A stretch of DNA of 64,000 nt from Eubacterium sp. (GCA_017619835.1 JAFZRN010000023.1:1-64000), one strand, 5' to 3'; positions 48,788 to 60,412 are shown, counted from the stretch's first letter. The notes: generated from the sequence alone by a model not told the origin. Numbers and translations are program-made.

Positions 48788-49663
48788 GTGGCTAAGAAAA
48801 TTGGAAGAAACGATCCCTGCTGGTGTGGCAGCGGAAAGAAGTATAAAGCCTGTCATGAAGACTTTGACAGAAAGATAGAATTCTATAAAAATCAGGGCCA
48901 TAAGGTGCCTACAAATAAGATGATCAAGACTCCCGAGCAGATCGCTCTCATAAAGGAGAGTGCCAAGGTCAATGTGGAGTGTCTCGATGTGGTTGCCGAC
49001 AAGATCTGTATCGGAATGAGTACCGATGATATAAACAGCATAATCAATGAAGTCTGCAAAAAGTACGGTGCGATCCCTGCGCCTCTTAACTATGAAGGCT
49101 TTCCGAAGAGTGTATGTACTTCGATAAATGACGCGGTCTGCCACGGCATTCCCGATCCCAATGAAATACTGCAGGACGGAGATATAATCAATGTCGACTG
49201 TTCAACTATCTTAAACGGTTACTTCTCCGATTCATCCCGTATGTTCATGCTTGGAAATGTTTCCGAAGAGGACAGGAAACTGGTAGAGACTGTTAAGGAA
49301 TGCGTCGAGCTTGGATTAAAAGAGGTTAAGCCGTGGGGCTTCCTCGGAGATATGGGACAGGTCATAAATGATCATGCCAAGGCTGCAGGTTATTCGGTAG
49401 TACGTGAGATAGGCGGTCACGGTGTCGGAATAGAGTTCCATGAAGATCCGTGGGTAAGCTATGTCACAAGAAGAGGAACTGATATGCTCATGGCTCCGGG
49501 AATGATGTTCACGATCGAGCCAATGGTAAATGCAGGCGCTCCCGATGTATTCGTTGACGAAGCTAATGACTGGACAGTATATACCGAGGACGGTTCAATG
49601 TCCGCCCAGTGGGAGATACAGGTTCTCGTTACAGAAGACGGTCACGAAGTTATCTCGTGGTAA
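48788..49663 (+). CDS. map: Methionine aminopeptidase with N-terminal SEC-C zinc motif
   Basis: A 291-residue type I methionine aminopeptidase. GTG start at 48788 (GAGGTG upstream). Residues 1-30 form a SEC-C motif: IGRNDPCWCGSGKKYKACH, a ribosome/SecA-type zinc finger. The catalytic domain shows the metal ligands: INVDCSTIL, YFSDSSRMF, GHGVGIEFHE (H), FTIEPM (E) and QWEIQVLVT (E). It removes N-terminal methionine from nascent proteins; the SEC-C part probably helps ribosome binding. Confidence 0.95.
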   Translation: MAKKIGRNDPCWCGSGKKYKACHEDFDRKIEFYKNQGHKVPTNKMIKTPEQIALIKESAKVNVECLDVVADKICIGMSTDDINSIINEVCKKYGAIPAPLNYEGFPKSVCTSINDAVCHGIPDPNEILQDGDIINVDCSTILNGYFSDSSRMFMLGNVSEEDRKLVETVKECVELGLKEVKPWGFLGDMGQVINDHAKAAGYSVVREIGGHGVGIEFHEDPWVSYVTRRGTDMLMAPGMMFTIEPMVNAGAPDVFVDEANDWTVYTEDGSMSAQWEIQVLVTEDGHEVISW

Positions 49664-49675
49664 AAGTATAATAAG

Positions 49676-49701
49676 AAATGCCCCGGTGTTCCGGGGCATT
49701 T
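49676..49701. terminator. Bidirectional terminator between map and HD-GYP gene
   Basis: AAATGCCCCGG (49676-49686), TGTT loop, CCGGGGCATTT (49691-49701). A-run and T-run flank the stem, so it can serve both convergent genes. Confidence 0.9.
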
Positions 49702-49713
49702 CTTGGTATATAG

Positions 49714-50976
49714 TTATGTAAGAATAGAAGTGGTAGGAGTATTCCTGTCCACGTTCTGTGAAAAAACGTTATCGATGGCATTTACGATATTATTATCAAT
49801 CTCACCCTTGATGACCATCTCACGCATGATCGAGATAGCCTGTTCATGAGAGAAGCCTGTTTTATAAGCTCTCTCCTCGGTAAGTGCCTGATAGATATCA
49901 CAGCAGGTCATGAGTCTTTCCTCATGTGAAAGCTGGTCAGCCGTAAGACCGAAGGGATAACCCTGTCCGTTCAGCTTCTCATGGTGATGTGAAGACCATA
50001 TCGTTATATCATCCATACTCTTGATATGCTTAAGTATGTCATATGTATAATAAGCATGCTGCTTCATCAGCTCATACTCATAATCATTCAGCTTATTGGG
50101 CTTCTGAAGAATCTCATTACTGATCATGAGCTTTCCGATATCATGAAGAGCTCCGGCCAGATAATACTTCGTTCTCTTTTCTTCCGAATACTGATAGAAC
50201 TGAGCCATAGCATCACATTTTTCCGCAACACCCGTTGAATGCTTACAGGTGTAATGTGATTTGTAATCAACGATCCTGGCAATCAGTGTTGCAAGGTTAA
50301 CAACCTCCTGAGTGGAGTATTCATCATTGAAATGCTTGGTGGCTTTCCTCAGGAAGTTATCCACATGCGTTACATCCAGTGAAGTAAGATGCTTCATCTT
50401 GAATGTCTTACAGAAGGTATCTGCGATCTCTCTTGAGAACATCCTTCCCGCATTAGATTTAACAAAATATATGATCGCGCCGTGAGTCTCTCTGCTGGCA
50501 CTTGTAAGATCGTAGGTGTTATCGATGGTATCGGCCAGATGAATGATCTGAGCCTTTACGGGAGTCCTGTCATAGGTACGTCCCTGCGGACCGGAACCGT
50601 CGGCGTTCTCATGGTGAAGGAGAAGTACATCCCTGTTATTGGTTCTGAAGGGCATGAATCTTGTATTTCTCTCACCGAGTATACATCTTCTTAAGTTGTA
50701 ATCGTGAATGTCGTAGCAGTCACCATTGTTATACTTTCTATACTCGATCTCTTCCTGATTAACTTCAGTCAGTGCATTGTCGTGAAGAATAGAAAAAGCG
50801 GCAAGGTCGATCAGTTCTTCTGTAGAGAGCCCAAGGTTCTTACCCAGCATGATAGACATCGCAGCGATTCTTTTACAATGCCCGGGGCGTACGCCGAGAA
50901 GCTCGTGCTCAACGGCATCAAAACCCGCAGATATCGCGTATAAAATTTCGTTAAGATCAATCTTCAACTTATGCAT
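49714..50976 (-). CDS. Tandem HD / HD-GYP domain protein
   Basis: A 420-residue protein with two HD-type halves. The N-terminal half (about 25-150) is divergent: HCKRIAAMSIMLGKNL, FSILHDNALTE and HHENADGSGPQG. The C-terminal half (about 230-400) is an HD-GYP phosphodiesterase: HSTGVAEKCDAMAQFY, LAGALHDIGKLMISNEIL and HHHEKLNGQGYPFGL. It should degrade cyclic di-GMP to GMP or pGpG, opposing the GGDEF protein at 32,960. The ATG lies immediately after AGGGGA, so a TTG four codons in may be the true start. Confidence 0.85.
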   Translation of the reverse strand: MHKLKIDLNEILYAISAGFDAVEHELLGVRPGHCKRIAAMSIMLGKNLGLSTEELIDLAAFSILHDNALTEVNQEEIEYRKYNNGDCYDIHDYNLRRCILGERNTRFMPFRTNNRDVLLLHHENADGSGPQGRTYDRTPVKAQIIHLADTIDNTYDLTSASRETHGAIIYFVKSNAGRMFSREIADTFCKTFKMKHLTSLDVTHVDNFLRKATKHFNDEYSTQEVVNLATLIARIVDYKSHYTCKHSTGVAEKCDAMAQFYQYSEEKRTKYYLAGALHDIGKLMISNEILQKPNKLNDYEYELMKQHAYYTYDILKHIKSMDDITIWSSHHHEKLNGQGYPFGLTADQLSHEERLMTCCDIYQALTEERAYKTGFSHEQAISIMREMVIKGEIDNNIVNAIDNVFSQNVDRNTPTTSILT

Positions 50977-51023
50977 TCCCCTAAAAGTGTATGTTACGAA
51001 AGAACATAGCTTTCTAAATGTAT

Positions 51024-51052
51024 ATAATACCGCAAAATTGCAAAACTGTAAA
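51024..51052 (-). promoter_or_regulatory. Promoter of HD-GYP gene (- strand)
   Basis: On the - strand TTTACA (51047-51052), 17 bases, TATTAT (51024-51029), about 40 bases upstream of the start codon. Confidence 0.6.
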
Positions 51053-51069
51053 GCAAATTGAATTTATAG

Positions 51070-51098
51070 TTGCAATTAAAATACTATGATAGTAAAAT
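51070..51098 (+). promoter_or_regulatory. Promoter of lon
   Basis: TTGCAA at 51070-51075, 17 bases, TAAAAT at 51093-51098. The transcription start would fall inside the CIRCE operator that follows. Confidence 0.7.
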
Positions 51099-51103
51099 AC
51101 AGA

Positions 51104-51130
51104 TTAGCACTCATGCCATGCAAGTGCTAA
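51104..51130 (+). promoter_or_regulatory. CIRCE operator (HrcA site) upstream of lon
   Basis: TTAGCACTC (51104-51112), nine-base spacer, AAGTGCTAA (51122-51130). It matches the CIRCE consensus TTAGCACTC-N9-GAGTGCTAA with one mismatch. Located at the transcription start, it should let HrcA repress lon until heat or folding stress. Confidence 0.9.
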
Positions 51131-51155
51131 CAATTCAAAACAGGAGGAAAATTAC

Positions 51156-53426
51156 ATGCTTACAATACCTATATATGACACAATTCTTCTCCCGGATGTT
51201 ACATTTTATTTCAGAAAAGAAGTGATAGACGGATGGGACGTTGAGGTGCCCCAGCCGGGTAACGAGATCGCATTTGCGATGCTCAGAGAGGACATAGATA
51301 TAGAGATCACCACGATCCAGGATGTATATCCCATCGGAGTCATAGCCAGGATCGAATCCATCGATAATGAGGGAAATGTCAAGATAAGGACAAAGGACAG
51401 AGTTAACTTTATCAGCTTCAAGCGTGATAAGGACGGATATATAGATGCCGTGCTTGAGGTAAGACCCGAGATCGATGATCTTCAGCCTGATGAGAAGAAG
51501 GAAATATTCGATCAGTTAAAGAATAAGTTTCTTAAGTTCGTACAGAATTATCAGTGGGGTCTCTGGGCTAGAGGCTTCATTCTCCAGTGGAAGAATATCA
51601 ACGAGCTCGCCTGCTCGATGACAGGCTACTTCAGTATGACCTGGCAGGAGAAGTATGAGATAGTAGAGGTTGACAGACTTTCGGAACGTTATCAGCTTAT
51701 TGAGCATGCCGCCTACAGCTTTATGGAGCTTGCGGATGTTGCGGAGAACGCGGAGCTTGAGCAGCAGCAGAGGAACGAAAACATTTACCGTGAAGATGCC
51801 ATCAAGAAGCAGATTGAGATATTGCAGCGTGAGCTTGATGAGATGCATCCCGAGAATATATCCGATGTGAGACGCTTTGAAAAGTCGATAGAAGAGTCCG
51901 GAATGAATGAGGTTGCTGCTAAGGAAGCACGCAAGGTTCTGAACCGCATGAAGCAGGAAGGACAGGACGGACATGAGTACGGAATGCTCTATGATTATCT
52001 TGACTTTGTGACCAGCCTTTCATGGAAGCATGAGGAATTTGTTCCGATAGATCTTGTTCATGCCGAGGAGGTTCTTGATAAGGAACACTACGGACTCAAG
52101 AAGGTTAAGGAGCGTATCATCCAGCAGCTTGCCGTGATGGCCCTTAATAAGAAACAGTCTGGTTCGATACTTCTTTTTGTTGGTGCTCCCGGTACAGGCA
52201 AGACGAGTATCGGTCAGAGTATAGCCGAAGCACTCGGCAGAAAATATGTAAGAATAAGTCTCGGTGGTATCAGGGATGAGGCTGAGATAAGAGGACACAG
52301 ACGTACATATATCGGAGCTATGCCCGGACGTATCATGGAGGGCATGAAGAGGAGCGGAGCTTCCAATCCCGTCATGGTTCTTGATGAGGTGGATAAGCTT
52401 GTGAGAGATTACGGCGGCGATCCTTCATCGGCACTTCTCGAGGTACTTGATCCCGAGCAGAACAATACATTTACGGATCATTATATGAATGTTCCTTATG
52501 ATCTTTCGGATGTGCTTTTTGTCTGCACGGCTAATACGACAGATACGATCCCCGAACCGCTTTTAAACCGTATGGAGATAATCGAATTCCCGGGTTATAC
52601 GGCGACGGAGAAATTCTATATAGCAAAGAAGCATCTCATTCCGAAGGCTATGAAGGCTTCCGGTATCAAGAGAAAGAATCTTACCATAACAGACGGTGCC
52701 GTTAAGAAAATCATTTCCGATTATACCATGGAGTCCGGAGTAAGAGGGCTTAAGAAGCGTATCGATAATCTCATGAGATATGCTGCGGTAAGACTGGTTA
52801 AGGGTAATGCCGAAAAGCTTTCGGTAAAGCCTGCTGATTTAAGAGAATATCTTGGCAAAAGAGGCGTGGACCATGATATAATAGATAAGACTTCCGTTCC
52901 GGGTGTAGTGACCGGACTTGCATGGACCATGGCAGGAGGCGAGATTCTCTTTATCGAGACCAAGACCGTAAAGGGTAATGGAAAGGTTATCATAACCGGT
53001 CAGCTGGGCGACGTCATGAAAGAATCCGTGGAGATTGCGATAAGTCTTGTTAAATATATGTATCCGAAGGAAACAGAGAACATGTCCGAGGTGGATCTTC
53101 ATATCCATGTTCCCGAGGGTGCTGTTCCGAAGGACGGACCTTCGGCAGGTATCACTATAACGACTGCTCTGGTTTCTCTCTTTACGGGTAAGGCTGTTAA
53201 TCCTTCAATTGCAATGACAGGTGAAGTTTCGCTTCGCGGAAATGTCATGCCTATCGGCGGTCTTCCGGAGAAGCTCATGGCTGCGGTACGTTCCGGAGTA
53301 AAAACTGTCTACATTCCCGAGAAGAATGTGGAAGACTTAGAGGATGTTGCAGAGGAAGTTAAGAAGGAACTTACGATCATACCTGTAAAGAAAGTAAAGG
53401 ATGTAATAAAACAGGTTGTAGTTTAA
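51156..53426 (+). CDS. lon: ATP-dependent protease Lon
   Basis: A 756-residue Lon. N-terminal substrate-binding domain (about 1-190; starts LTIPIYDTILLPDVTFYF), helical linker, AAA+ ATPase with Walker A GAPGTGKTS (about 342) and Walker B MVLDEVDKL (about 405), and the protease domain with catalytic serine in PKDGPSAGIT (about 660) and lysine in GGLPEKLMAA (about 704). GGAGG precedes the start. It degrades damaged and regulatory proteins. The CIRCE operator upstream places it in the HrcA heat-shock regulon. Confidence 0.97.
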   Translation: MLTIPIYDTILLPDVTFYFRKEVIDGWDVEVPQPGNEIAFAMLREDIDIEITTIQDVYPIGVIARIESIDNEGNVKIRTKDRVNFISFKRDKDGYIDAVLEVRPEIDDLQPDEKKEIFDQLKNKFLKFVQNYQWGLWARGFILQWKNINELACSMTGYFSMTWQEKYEIVEVDRLSERYQLIEHAAYSFMELADVAENAELEQQQRNENIYREDAIKKQIEILQRELDEMHPENISDVRRFEKSIEESGMNEVAAKEARKVLNRMKQEGQDGHEYGMLYDYLDFVTSLSWKHEEFVPIDLVHAEEVLDKEHYGLKKVKERIIQQLAVMALNKKQSGSILLFVGAPGTGKTSIGQSIAEALGRKYVRISLGGIRDEAEIRGHRRTYIGAMPGRIMEGMKRSGASNPVMVLDEVDKLVRDYGGDPSSALLEVLDPEQNNTFTDHYMNVPYDLSDVLFVCTANTTDTIPEPLLNRMEIIEFPGYTATEKFYIAKKHLIPKAMKASGIKRKNLTITDGAVKKIISDYTMESGVRGLKKRIDNLMRYAAVRLVKGNAEKLSVKPADLREYLGKRGVDHDIIDKTSVPGVVTGLAWTMAGGEILFIETKTVKGNGKVIITGQLGDVMKESVEIAISLVKYMYPKETENMSEVDLHIHVPEGAVPKDGPSAGITITTALVSLFTGKAVNPSIAMTGEVSLRGNVMPIGGLPEKLMAAVRSGVKTVYIPEKNVEDLEDVAEEVKKELTIIPVKKVKDVIKQVVV

Positions 53427-53462
53427 AATGACTTCCCCCTGAAGGGAAGATGAGGTGAAAAA

Positions 53463-54038
53463 ATGTCAGACGGAAATAAAAAGCTATCATTCACTTATAA
53501 CGCACCGGTATCGCTCACATTTGCGCTTGTTTCATTCATAGCTCTGGTGCTTGGATGGGTAACGGGAGGAAAAACGACACAGAGCTTTTTCGAGGTATAC
53601 AGAAGCCCGATAAGCTTTGCCTGGTTCATAAGACTTTTCGGCCATGTACTGGGACATTCGAGTCTTGCACACTATGCATCCAATATGACGCTGTTCCTTT
53701 TACTCGGACCAGTGCTTGAGAATAAATACGGAGGTGGAACACTCCTTGAAACCTTCGGTATAGTCGCAGTGATATCCGGACTCATCAATATAATCTTCTT
53801 CCCTCATTCGGCACTTCTGGGTGCGAGCGGACTTGTATTCATGATGATAGTACTTGTTTCGGCAGAGGATCTGAGGAGTAAGGAGATCCCAATCTCAATG
53901 ATCCTGGTCATCGTAATATACCTTGGTTCCGAGATATGGAACATGGTCGCAGTCCGCGACAATATATCACAGCTTACACATGTTATCGGAGGCCTCTGCG
54001 GAGCTGTCTTCGGAGGAATATTAAATTCTAAAAAATAA
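53463..54038 (+). CDS. Rhomboid-family membrane protein
   Basis: A 191-residue membrane protein with about six segments. ALLGASGLVFMM holds the GxSG serine (about 122) and LTHVIGGLCGAV the histidine (about 177). The N-terminal HSSLAHYASNM segment matches the conserved HxxxN of rhomboids. It starts 36 bases behind lon with a GAGGTG site, so it is possibly in the same transcript and stress-induced. Second rhomboid of the window, only distantly similar to the one at 48,049. Confidence 0.85.
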   Translation: MSDGNKKLSFTYNAPVSLTFALVSFIALVLGWVTGGKTTQSFFEVYRSPISFAWFIRLFGHVLGHSSLAHYASNMTLFLLLGPVLENKYGGGTLLETFGIVAVISGLINIIFFPHSALLGASGLVFMMIVLVSAEDLRSKEIPISMILVIVIYLGSEIWNMVAVRDNISQLTHVIGGLCGAVFGGILNSKK

Positions 54039-54056
54039 TTAATTTTTTTATTTTTT

Positions 54057-54098
54057 GAGTGCAGATACAAGTAATATATACTTGTATCTGCACTCTAT
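54057..54098 (+). terminator. Perfect 17-pair terminator before ATP synthase operon
   Basis: GAGTGCAGATACAAGTA (54057-54073), ATATA loop, TACTTGTATCTGCACTC (54079-54095), then TATTTGTTTT. Its 3' arm contains the -35 of the next promoter. Confidence 0.9.
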
Positions 54099-54110
54099 TT
54101 GTTTTATACT
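54082..54110 (+). promoter_or_regulatory. Promoter of ATP synthase operon, overlapping the terminator
   Basis: TTGTAT at 54082-54087 within the terminator's 3' arm, 17 bases, TATACT at 54105-54110. Confidence 0.65.
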
Positions 54111-54156
54111 ATATGGATGTTTTTAGAAGTAAAACGTAAGAAAGGAGAATAAGGTT

Positions 54157-55011
54157 TTGGACAAAGGAAAAAGAACCAGATTCCTTGTAGTTGTAGGTAT
54201 AGTTCTGGTACTGCTCCTGGTCGGGATTATCTGTACATATAAGGGAGGCGAACATCGCGAAACCATCAGAGAAGTTATGAAGGATGCTGTTCTTCATGAA
54301 GATAACAAAATCTACTTCTTAGGGATCGCTGTCAATCCCGCTCTTATATCGGCATATGTGGTAACAGCCATAATTCTTTTCATTGCTCTTTTGATCAGAA
54401 TATTTGCCGTACCGCGTTTCAAGACTGTGCCCGGTAAATTCCAGTCACTTCTTGAGCTGTGGGTAGGATATTTTGATAATCTGGCCAAGACGAACAGTCC
54501 GCACCTGAACAGTATCCTCGGAGCATATGTATTCGCAGCCGGATCGTATATCTTCATAGGAACTGTATTCGAGCTTTTCGGAGTACAGGGAGTAACTACA
54601 GAAGGCTATCCGATAGCACTTCCCGCACCGCTGGCTGATATCAACGGAGCGATAGGAATGGGTGTGTTCTCATACTTATTCATTATGTCGGGCGGTATCA
54701 TAGCAAACAAGATAAAGGGTGTAGGGCTCACGCTTAAAGAGTTCTCGCTTCCGATATCGATGAGCTTCCGTCTTTTCGGAGCACTCCTGAGTGGTCTTTT
54801 AGTTACGGAACTTGTATATTATGCCCTGATGCTGAGCTTTGTGCTTCCCGTTATAGTCGGTGTGTTGTTTACACTGATACATGCAGTTGTTCAGGCATAC
54901 GTACTTACGATGCTGACATCAATCTACTACGGAGAAGTATCAGAGGTTCATGAAAAGAAGCCTAAGAAAGAAAAGAAACAGAAAAAGTCCGAGCTGGCTG
55001 CCCAGGCTTAA
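54157..55011 (+). CDS. atpB: ATP synthase subunit a
   Basis: A 284-residue Fo stator channel subunit with a TTG start (AAAGGAG at 54141-54147). Five to six membrane helices. The essential channel arginine is in MSFRLFGALLSGLLV (about 210), and the last helix has HAVVQAYVLTMLTSIYY. The C-terminus is an unusual lysine-rich tail (KKPKKEKKQKK). It forms the ion half-channels next to the c-ring. First gene of the operon: a, c, b, delta-alpha fusion, gamma, beta, epsilon. Confidence 0.95.
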   Translation: MDKGKRTRFLVVVGIVLVLLLVGIICTYKGGEHRETIREVMKDAVLHEDNKIYFLGIAVNPALISAYVVTAIILFIALLIRIFAVPRFKTVPGKFQSLLELWVGYFDNLAKTNSPHLNSILGAYVFAAGSYIFIGTVFELFGVQGVTTEGYPIALPAPLADINGAIGMGVFSYLFIMSGGIIANKIKGVGLTLKEFSLPISMSFRLFGALLSGLLVTELVYYALMLSFVLPVIVGVLFTLIHAVVQAYVLTMLTSIYYGEVSEVHEKKPKKEKKQKKSELAAQA

Positions 55012-55053
55012 GATTCGGATAAATACTGAAAAAATATAGAAAGAGGTATCAAA

Positions 55054-55413
55054 ATGAAACTAATTAAGAAGACTGTTATAACAATCGCAATCCTTTTTGC
55101 AGCATTTGCATTTATCTCTGCAGCAGCACCTGCAGCTACAACTTATGCAGCTGAAGAAACTGCCACTACTGAAGAAGCAAAGGATAATTCCACAGGTGCC
55201 AAGGCTCTGGCAGCTGCACTTGCTATCGGACTTGCCGGAGCAGCAGGAACAATAGCTATGGGTCTCGGCCTCAGTAAGTCATCAGAGGGTATTGCACGTC
55301 AGCCCGAAGCAGCTGGTAATATCAGAACAACAATGATTCTTGGAACAATCTTTATAGAGACAGTTGTTATCTATGCACTTATCGTAGCTATCCTTATCAT
55401 ATTCGTCTTGTGA
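55054..55413 (+). CDS. atpE: ATP synthase subunit c with signal-peptide-like N-terminus
   Basis: A 119-residue c subunit, longer than the usual 70-90. Residues 1-31 look like a signal peptide (MKLIKKTVITIAILFAAFAF, then APAATTYA), followed by an acidic stretch EETATTEEAKDN, then the two-helix hairpin. The loop has ARQPEAAGN. The ion-binding glutamate is in IFIETVVIYALI (about 102). The threonine and tyrosine after it are Na+-type ligands, but the helix-1 glutamine of Na+ types appears replaced by methionine, so H+ coupling is more likely. Confidence 0.92.
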   Translation: MKLIKKTVITIAILFAAFAFISAAAPAATTYAAEETATTEEAKDNSTGAKALAAALAIGLAGAAGTIAMGLGLSKSSEGIARQPEAAGNIRTTMILGTIFIETVVIYALIVAILIIFVL

Positions 55414-55467
55414 TAAAGCATATAGTAACAGGTCACTAATTAAGTTTATTCATTGAGAGGTAAAAAA

Positions 55468-55944
55468 ATGCCATTAGGAATAGATATAACACAGATATTA
55501 CTTCATATGTTTAATGTGGTACTTCTCTTCGCAGGTCTTTATATAATCCTCTATTCTCCTGTAAAGAAATTCATGCAGCAGAGAGAGGACCATTATAAAG
55601 AAATGGATGAGTCGGCTAAAGCGAAGCTTGCGGAAGCTGAACAGAAGAATGCCGAATATGAAGAAAAGCTGAAGAATGTTGATGCAGAGATTTCCCAGCA
55701 GAGGAAGAAGGCATCCATAGATCTTGCGGAAATGAGATCTAACGCGGAAGCAGAAGCAAGAGATTCCGCAAGTAAGATCATCGAAGAGGCCAAGAAGGAT
55801 GCTGAGAATCAGAAGAGAGCTATCGTTCAGTCAGCTAAGAAAGAGATTACAGAGATGGTAGAGGAGGCAACCCGTAAGGTTGTTCTCACCGAAAGCACCA
55901 GTGAAGCATATGACATGTTTCTTGATAATGCTGAAAGGAGCTGA
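55468..55944 (+). CDS. atpF: ATP synthase subunit b
   Basis: A 158-residue peripheral stalk subunit from ATG 55468 (GAGAGG upstream). One N-terminal membrane helix (about 8-28, [20 protein letters not shown]), then a long charged coiled coil ([39 protein letters not shown]). In usual operons a delta gene follows; here the alpha gene follows directly after six bases. The C-terminus of b should contact the delta-like domain fused to alpha. Confidence 0.94.
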   Translation: MPLGIDITQILLHMFNVVLLFAGLYIILYSPVKKFMQQREDHYKEMDESAKAKLAEAEQKNAEYEEKLKNVDAEISQQRKKASIDLAEMRSNAEAEARDSASKIIEEAKKDAENQKRAIVQSAKKEITEMVEEATRKVVLTESTSEAYDMFLDNAERS

Positions 55945-55949
55945 AGATA

Positions 55950-57701
55950 GTGGCAGAAGAAAGAAAAACACGTGTCCTGCTCTATGCTCCGACAGAACCT
56001 GACGAAACCCAGAAAGCCAGACTGAATGCATTTGTCGCAAAAAAGCATGAGATTGAAACCGAGCTTCAGTGGATTGAGGACAAATCTCTTGAAAATGGCT
56101 TCCGTCTTGTAGTGGGTGAAGAGGTCTATGACTGGACCAGCGAGGGAAGACTTCATCAGCTCGAAGAAATGCTGAGGGAGATGAAGGTCGAGAAGGTTTC
56201 TTCGGGAGAAGAGCTTATCTCTCTTATGAAGACAAGTGTTCACGAGTGGGAGCCTCAGGTCATTTCAGAAGAAGAAGGCTATGTCGAATCAGTCGGTGAC
56301 GGGATTGTCTTTGTTGATGGTCTCAAATCCGTTATGTATGGCGAGATAGTTGTATTTGAATCAGGCGTCAGGGGAATGGTTCAGGAACTGAGACCTGATG
56401 ATATAGGTGTAATCCTTTTCGGTGATGATACCGAAGTTACCGAAGGAAGCAGAGTTCTGAGAACAGGAAAAACAGCAGGTATTCCTGTTGGTGAAGGGTT
56501 CCTCGGAAGAGTTGTTGATCCGCTTGGTAACCCGATAGACGGAGAAGGTCCGATAGAATCCGACGGCTACAGAGCTGTCGAGACAGCTGCTCCCGGAATC
56601 GTCGAGAGACAGTCTGTAGATACACCGATGAACACGGGAATCCTTTCCATAGATTCCATGTTCCCTATAGGAAGAGGTCAGCGTGAGCTCATCATCGGCG
56701 ACAGACAGACCGGAAAGACAGCTATCGCACTTGATACAATACTTAACCAGAAAGGTAACGGAGTTATCTGTATATATGTTGCCATCGGTCAGAAGGCAAG
56801 TAGTGTGGCACAGCTTGTCGGCACCCTTAAGAAAAAGGATGCCATGGATTATACGATAGTTGTTGCCGCAAATGCATCCGAGACGGCACCTATCCAGTAC
56901 ATCGCTCCATATTCCGGAGCTGCACTTGCCGAATACTTCATGTGGAGAGGCAAGGATGTTCTTATCGTGTATGATGATCTGTCAAAGCATGCTATCGCTT
57001 ACAGAGCTCTATCACTTCTTCTTGAAAGGTCTCCGGGCCGTGAGGCTTATCCCGGAGATGTATTCTATCTTCATTCAAGACTGCTCGAGAGATCGGCACG
57101 TCTTAGTGAGGAAGCAGGTGGAGGAAGCATTACAGCACTTCCGATAGTAGAAACCCAGGCAGGTGATGTATCGGCATATATCCCTACCAATATCATTTCC
57201 ATTACAGACGGACAGATATTCCTTGAGAGTGATCTCTTCTTCGCTGGACAGAGACCGGCCGTAAATGTCGGACTTTCCGTATCCCGTGTTGGTGGAGCAG
57301 CTCAGACCAAGGCTATGAAGAAGGCTGCAGGAAGCCTTCGTCTCGACCTTGCACAGTATCGTGAAATGGAAATCTTTACGCAGTTCTCCAGTGATCTGGA
57401 TGATGCGACCAAGAGGCAGCTGGCATATGGTCAGGGACTTATGTACCTCTTACGTCAGCCGCAGAATAATCCTTTTAAACCTCATGAGCAGGTTATCATG
57501 CTGGTGGTTGCTACTGCACATATCATGCAGGATCTGCCGGTAGATAAAATTGCCGATTTCAGAACAAAGCTTCTGGAATACTTCCATGAGGAAGAGGATG
57601 CACTTTGTAAACAGATAGATTCAACAGGTCAGCTTTCCGATGAAGATAAACAGACTATAATCGATGCAGCTAATACATTTATGGAAAGCTATAAAAATTA
57701 A
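55950..57701 (+). CDS. atpA: ATP synthase alpha subunit with fused delta C-terminal domain
   Basis: A 583-residue protein, about 80 longer than typical alpha. GTG start. Residues 1-78 align with the C-terminal domain of the delta subunit (OSCP): [56 protein letters not shown]. The normal alpha begins about residue 81 ([18 protein letters not shown], then [16 protein letters not shown]). Walker [10 protein letters not shown] and the rest of alpha are canonical. No separate atpH exists in the operon. So the delta N-terminal domain, which normally clamps alpha, is missing and replaced by covalent attachment. Confidence 0.93.
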   Translation: MAEERKTRVLLYAPTEPDETQKARLNAFVAKKHEIETELQWIEDKSLENGFRLVVGEEVYDWTSEGRLHQLEEMLREMKVEKVSSGEELISLMKTSVHEWEPQVISEEEGYVESVGDGIVFVDGLKSVMYGEIVVFESGVRGMVQELRPDDIGVILFGDDTEVTEGSRVLRTGKTAGIPVGEGFLGRVVDPLGNPIDGEGPIESDGYRAVETAAPGIVERQSVDTPMNTGILSIDSMFPIGRGQRELIIGDRQTGKTAIALDTILNQKGNGVICIYVAIGQKASSVAQLVGTLKKKDAMDYTIVVAANASETAPIQYIAPYSGAALAEYFMWRGKDVLIVYDDLSKHAIAYRALSLLLERSPGREAYPGDVFYLHSRLLERSARLSEEAGGGSITALPIVETQAGDVSAYIPTNIISITDGQIFLESDLFFAGQRPAVNVGLSVSRVGGAAQTKAMKKAAGSLRLDLAQYREMEIFTQFSSDLDDATKRQLAYGQGLMYLLRQPQNNPFKPHEQVIMLVVATAHIMQDLPVDKIADFRTKLLEYFHEEEDALCKQIDSTGQLSDEDKQTIIDAANTFMESYKN

Positions 57702-57704
57702 AAA

Positions 57705-59998
<2,294 letters not shown>

Positions 59999-60001
59999 AG
60001 T

Positions 60002-60412
60002 ATGAAACCATTTGATTGCAGGATAATAGAAGCGGATAATACATTTTACGCCGGTAAAATGCTTTCTCTCATAGTCCCGGCTGTAGACGGCGAGTATGGT
60101 GTTCTTGCGATGCACCAGAACGTGGTAGTTGCCATTATCCCGGGGACGCTTAAGTTTCAGGATGAGGAAGGCGAATGGCATGATGCTATTGTTTCGGACG
60201 GCATGATGAGGATTGAAGACGGAGATGTGCTCATCCTTGTGGATTCTGCCGAGTGGCCTTACGAGATAGATGCTTCAAGGATCAAAGCCAAGGAGGCTGC
60301 CGCCAGAGAGGCGATGCTCCAGAAGAAGAGCGTCCGTGAATATACTCTTGCCGAGTCGAGCTTAAAGAGAGCTATCGCGAGAATGAAATATTTTGATTCG
60401 ATAAATAATTAG
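60002..60412 (+). CDS. atpC: ATP synthase epsilon subunit
   Basis: A 136-residue subunit: N-terminal beta sandwich (FDCRIIEADNTFYAGKMLSLIVPAVDGEYGVLAMHQN) and C-terminal helical hairpin (about 95-130). It couples the rotor to the c-ring and inhibits ATP hydrolysis. Last subunit gene of the operon, three bases after beta. Confidence 0.93.
   Translation: MKPFDCRIIEADNTFYAGKMLSLIVPAVDGEYGVLAMHQNVVVAIIPGTLKFQDEEGEWHDAIVSDGMMRIEDGDVLILVDSAEWPYEIDASRIKAKEAAAREAMLQKKSVREYTLAESSLKRAIARMKYFDSINN

Noticed and set aside
55827..56243. Antisense frame across the atpF-atpA junction as a missing delta gene
   Set aside because: It has no similarity to delta; the delta-like sequence lies in the sense frame fused to alpha.
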